From Alphaproteobacteria bacterium (GTDB lineage Bacteria > Pseudomonadota > Alphaproteobacteria > Micropepsales > Micropepsaceae): a stretch of 64,000 bases of DNA. Below the pieces are notes generated by a model, which saw nothing but the letters and a program-made list of their open reading frames with translations, was not told the origin of the DNA and did no database searches. The stretch's first letter is position 1. Each line of letters opens with the position of its first letter. The translations under genes were made by a program, and so were the position numbers. The stretch is taken from assembly GCA_016124385.1 (NCBI GenBank), contig WGNU01000006.1:434001-498000 (forward strand), given 5' to 3'. Shown one piece after another: positions 63,450 to 64,000 of this stretch.

Positions 63450-64000
63450 ATGAAGACGACCAAGCCCGAGAGCCTCGGCCTTTCCTCCGAGCGTCTCGCG
63501 CGCATTCCCCGTTTCATCGAGGAGCGCTATCTGGCGCCGGGACGGCTCCCTTGCGCGACGGTGCTGGTCGCGCGGCGCGGCGAGATCGCGCATTTGAGCA
63601 TCCAGGGCAAGGCCGATCTCGCGCGCGACAAGCCGCTTAGCGAGGACAGCCTCTTTCGCATCTATTCGATGACGAAGCCGATCACGAGCATCGCCTTCAT
63701 GATACTGGTCGAGGAGGGAAAGGTCGCGCTCGATGATCCGGTGCATCAGTACATCCCCGCCTGGCGCGATCTCGGCGTCTTCCAGGGCGGCTACATGGAG
63801 ACCTACCAGACCGTGCGCCCGAAGCGGCCGATGCTGATCGTCGATCTGCTTAGGCACACTTCCGGCCTCACCTACGGCTTTCAGCAGCGCACGAACGTGG
63901 ACGCGGGCTACCGCAAGCTGAAGCTCGGCGAGATCGAGAAGGCCGGGACGCTGGATTTCCTCATCGAGTCCTTGGGCAAATTGCCGCTCGAATTTTCGCC
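63450..64000 (+). CDS. Serine beta-lactamase-like hydrolase, 3' end beyond window
   Basis: The first 183 residues of a class C beta-lactamase/esterase-type protein. The nucleophile motif SxxK is SMTK in FRIYSMTKPITSIAFM, with LDDPVHQYIPAW after it and the beginning of the lid region (LLRHTSGLTYG). Relatives include esterases, D-aminopeptidases and penicillin-recognising proteins; a real beta-lactamase role should not be assumed. No signal peptide is visible, so it may be cytosolic. The tyrosine and HxG parts lie past base 64000. It follows rnd by 29 bases with a GGAG ribosome site. Confidence 0.88.
   Translation, partial: MKTTKPESLGLSSERLARIPRFIEERYLAPGRLPCATVLVARRGEIAHLSIQGKADLARDKPLSEDSLFRIYSMTKPITSIAFMILVEEGKVALDDPVHQYIPAWRDLGVFQGGYMETYQTVRPKRPMLIVDLLRHTSGLTYGFQQRTNVDAGYRKLKLGEIEKAGTLDFLIESLGKLPLEFS

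Overview
The window is a compact, GC-rich (roughly 64% by eye) bacterial chromosome segment with about 58 protein genes, many overlapping by 1-20 bases. No rRNA, tRNA, prophage, insertion sequence or CRISPR array could be supported. The gene content is that of an alphaproteobacterium. Pointers are the iscR-desulfurase-sufBCDS-sufU-sufT-sufA operon, the NDUFA12 complex I subunit next to mlaD and a DUF2155 gene, an RNase E with an acidic insertion in its S1 domain and a C-terminal GWW motif, an M23 peptidase-bactofilin pair, the amidase-PBP1A-prfB run, a fused ThiS-ThiG, and a class II (B12-dependent) ribonucleotide reductase. I do not assign a genus.

Layout. 1-1.9 kb: glnA (cut by the window edge) and glnB, with a sigma-54 type promoter before glnB. 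2-7.8 kb: aminotransferase, DEAD-box helicase, sterol-desaturase-like oxygenase, hotdog thioesterase, a small secreted protein, glyoxalase and DUF1330. 8-17.4 kb: parE, an Old Yellow Enzyme relative, a membrane histidine kinase, a coniferyl-type aldehyde dehydrogenase, a diguanylate cyclase and two PaaG-like crotonases. 17.4-25.6 kb: a ten-gene Fe-S assembly operon on the minus strand, with a promoter/operator in front of its Rrf2 regulator and an unexpected glyoxalase-fold gene between sufB and sufC. 25.7-33.6 kb: alpha/beta hydrolase, anmK, tyrS, a giant AsmA/YhdP-like protein, bcp and a DUF455 ferritin-like gene. 33.7-47.9 kb: cell-envelope and RNA functions (M23 peptidase, bactofilin, prfB with its programmed frameshift, PBP1A, AmiC amidase, RNase E, a degenerate gamma-glutamyltransferase-like lipoprotein, BepA-like protease, DsbA-like thiol oxidoreductase). 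47.9-53.5 kb: thiSG, aroQ-accB-accC-aat, then DUF2155, mlaD and NDUFA12. 53.5-64 kb: a lone receiver protein, a structured leader and nrdJ with a strong terminator, an SDR, an AI-2E family permease, aspS, rnd and the start of a serine hydrolase.

Functional themes are nitrogen sensing (glnBA), Fe-S biogenesis controlled by an Fe-S-binding Rrf2 regulator, peptidoglycan synthesis and remodelling, outer-membrane lipid and protein quality control (MlaD, AsmA-like, BepA, DsbA-like), fatty-acid initiation (AccBC), and RNA turnover and translation (RNase E, RNase D, RhlE, TyrS, AspS, RF2).

I found no convincing large novel system. The observations most worth following are the ThiS-ThiG fusion with an internal diglycine, the GGT-like lipoprotein that seems to lack its nucleophile, the glyoxalase inside the suf operon, the low-GC 3' end of tyrS, the 196-bp antisense overlap of aat with its neighbour, the possibly pseudoknotted leader of nrdJ, and three palindromic intergenic repeats.
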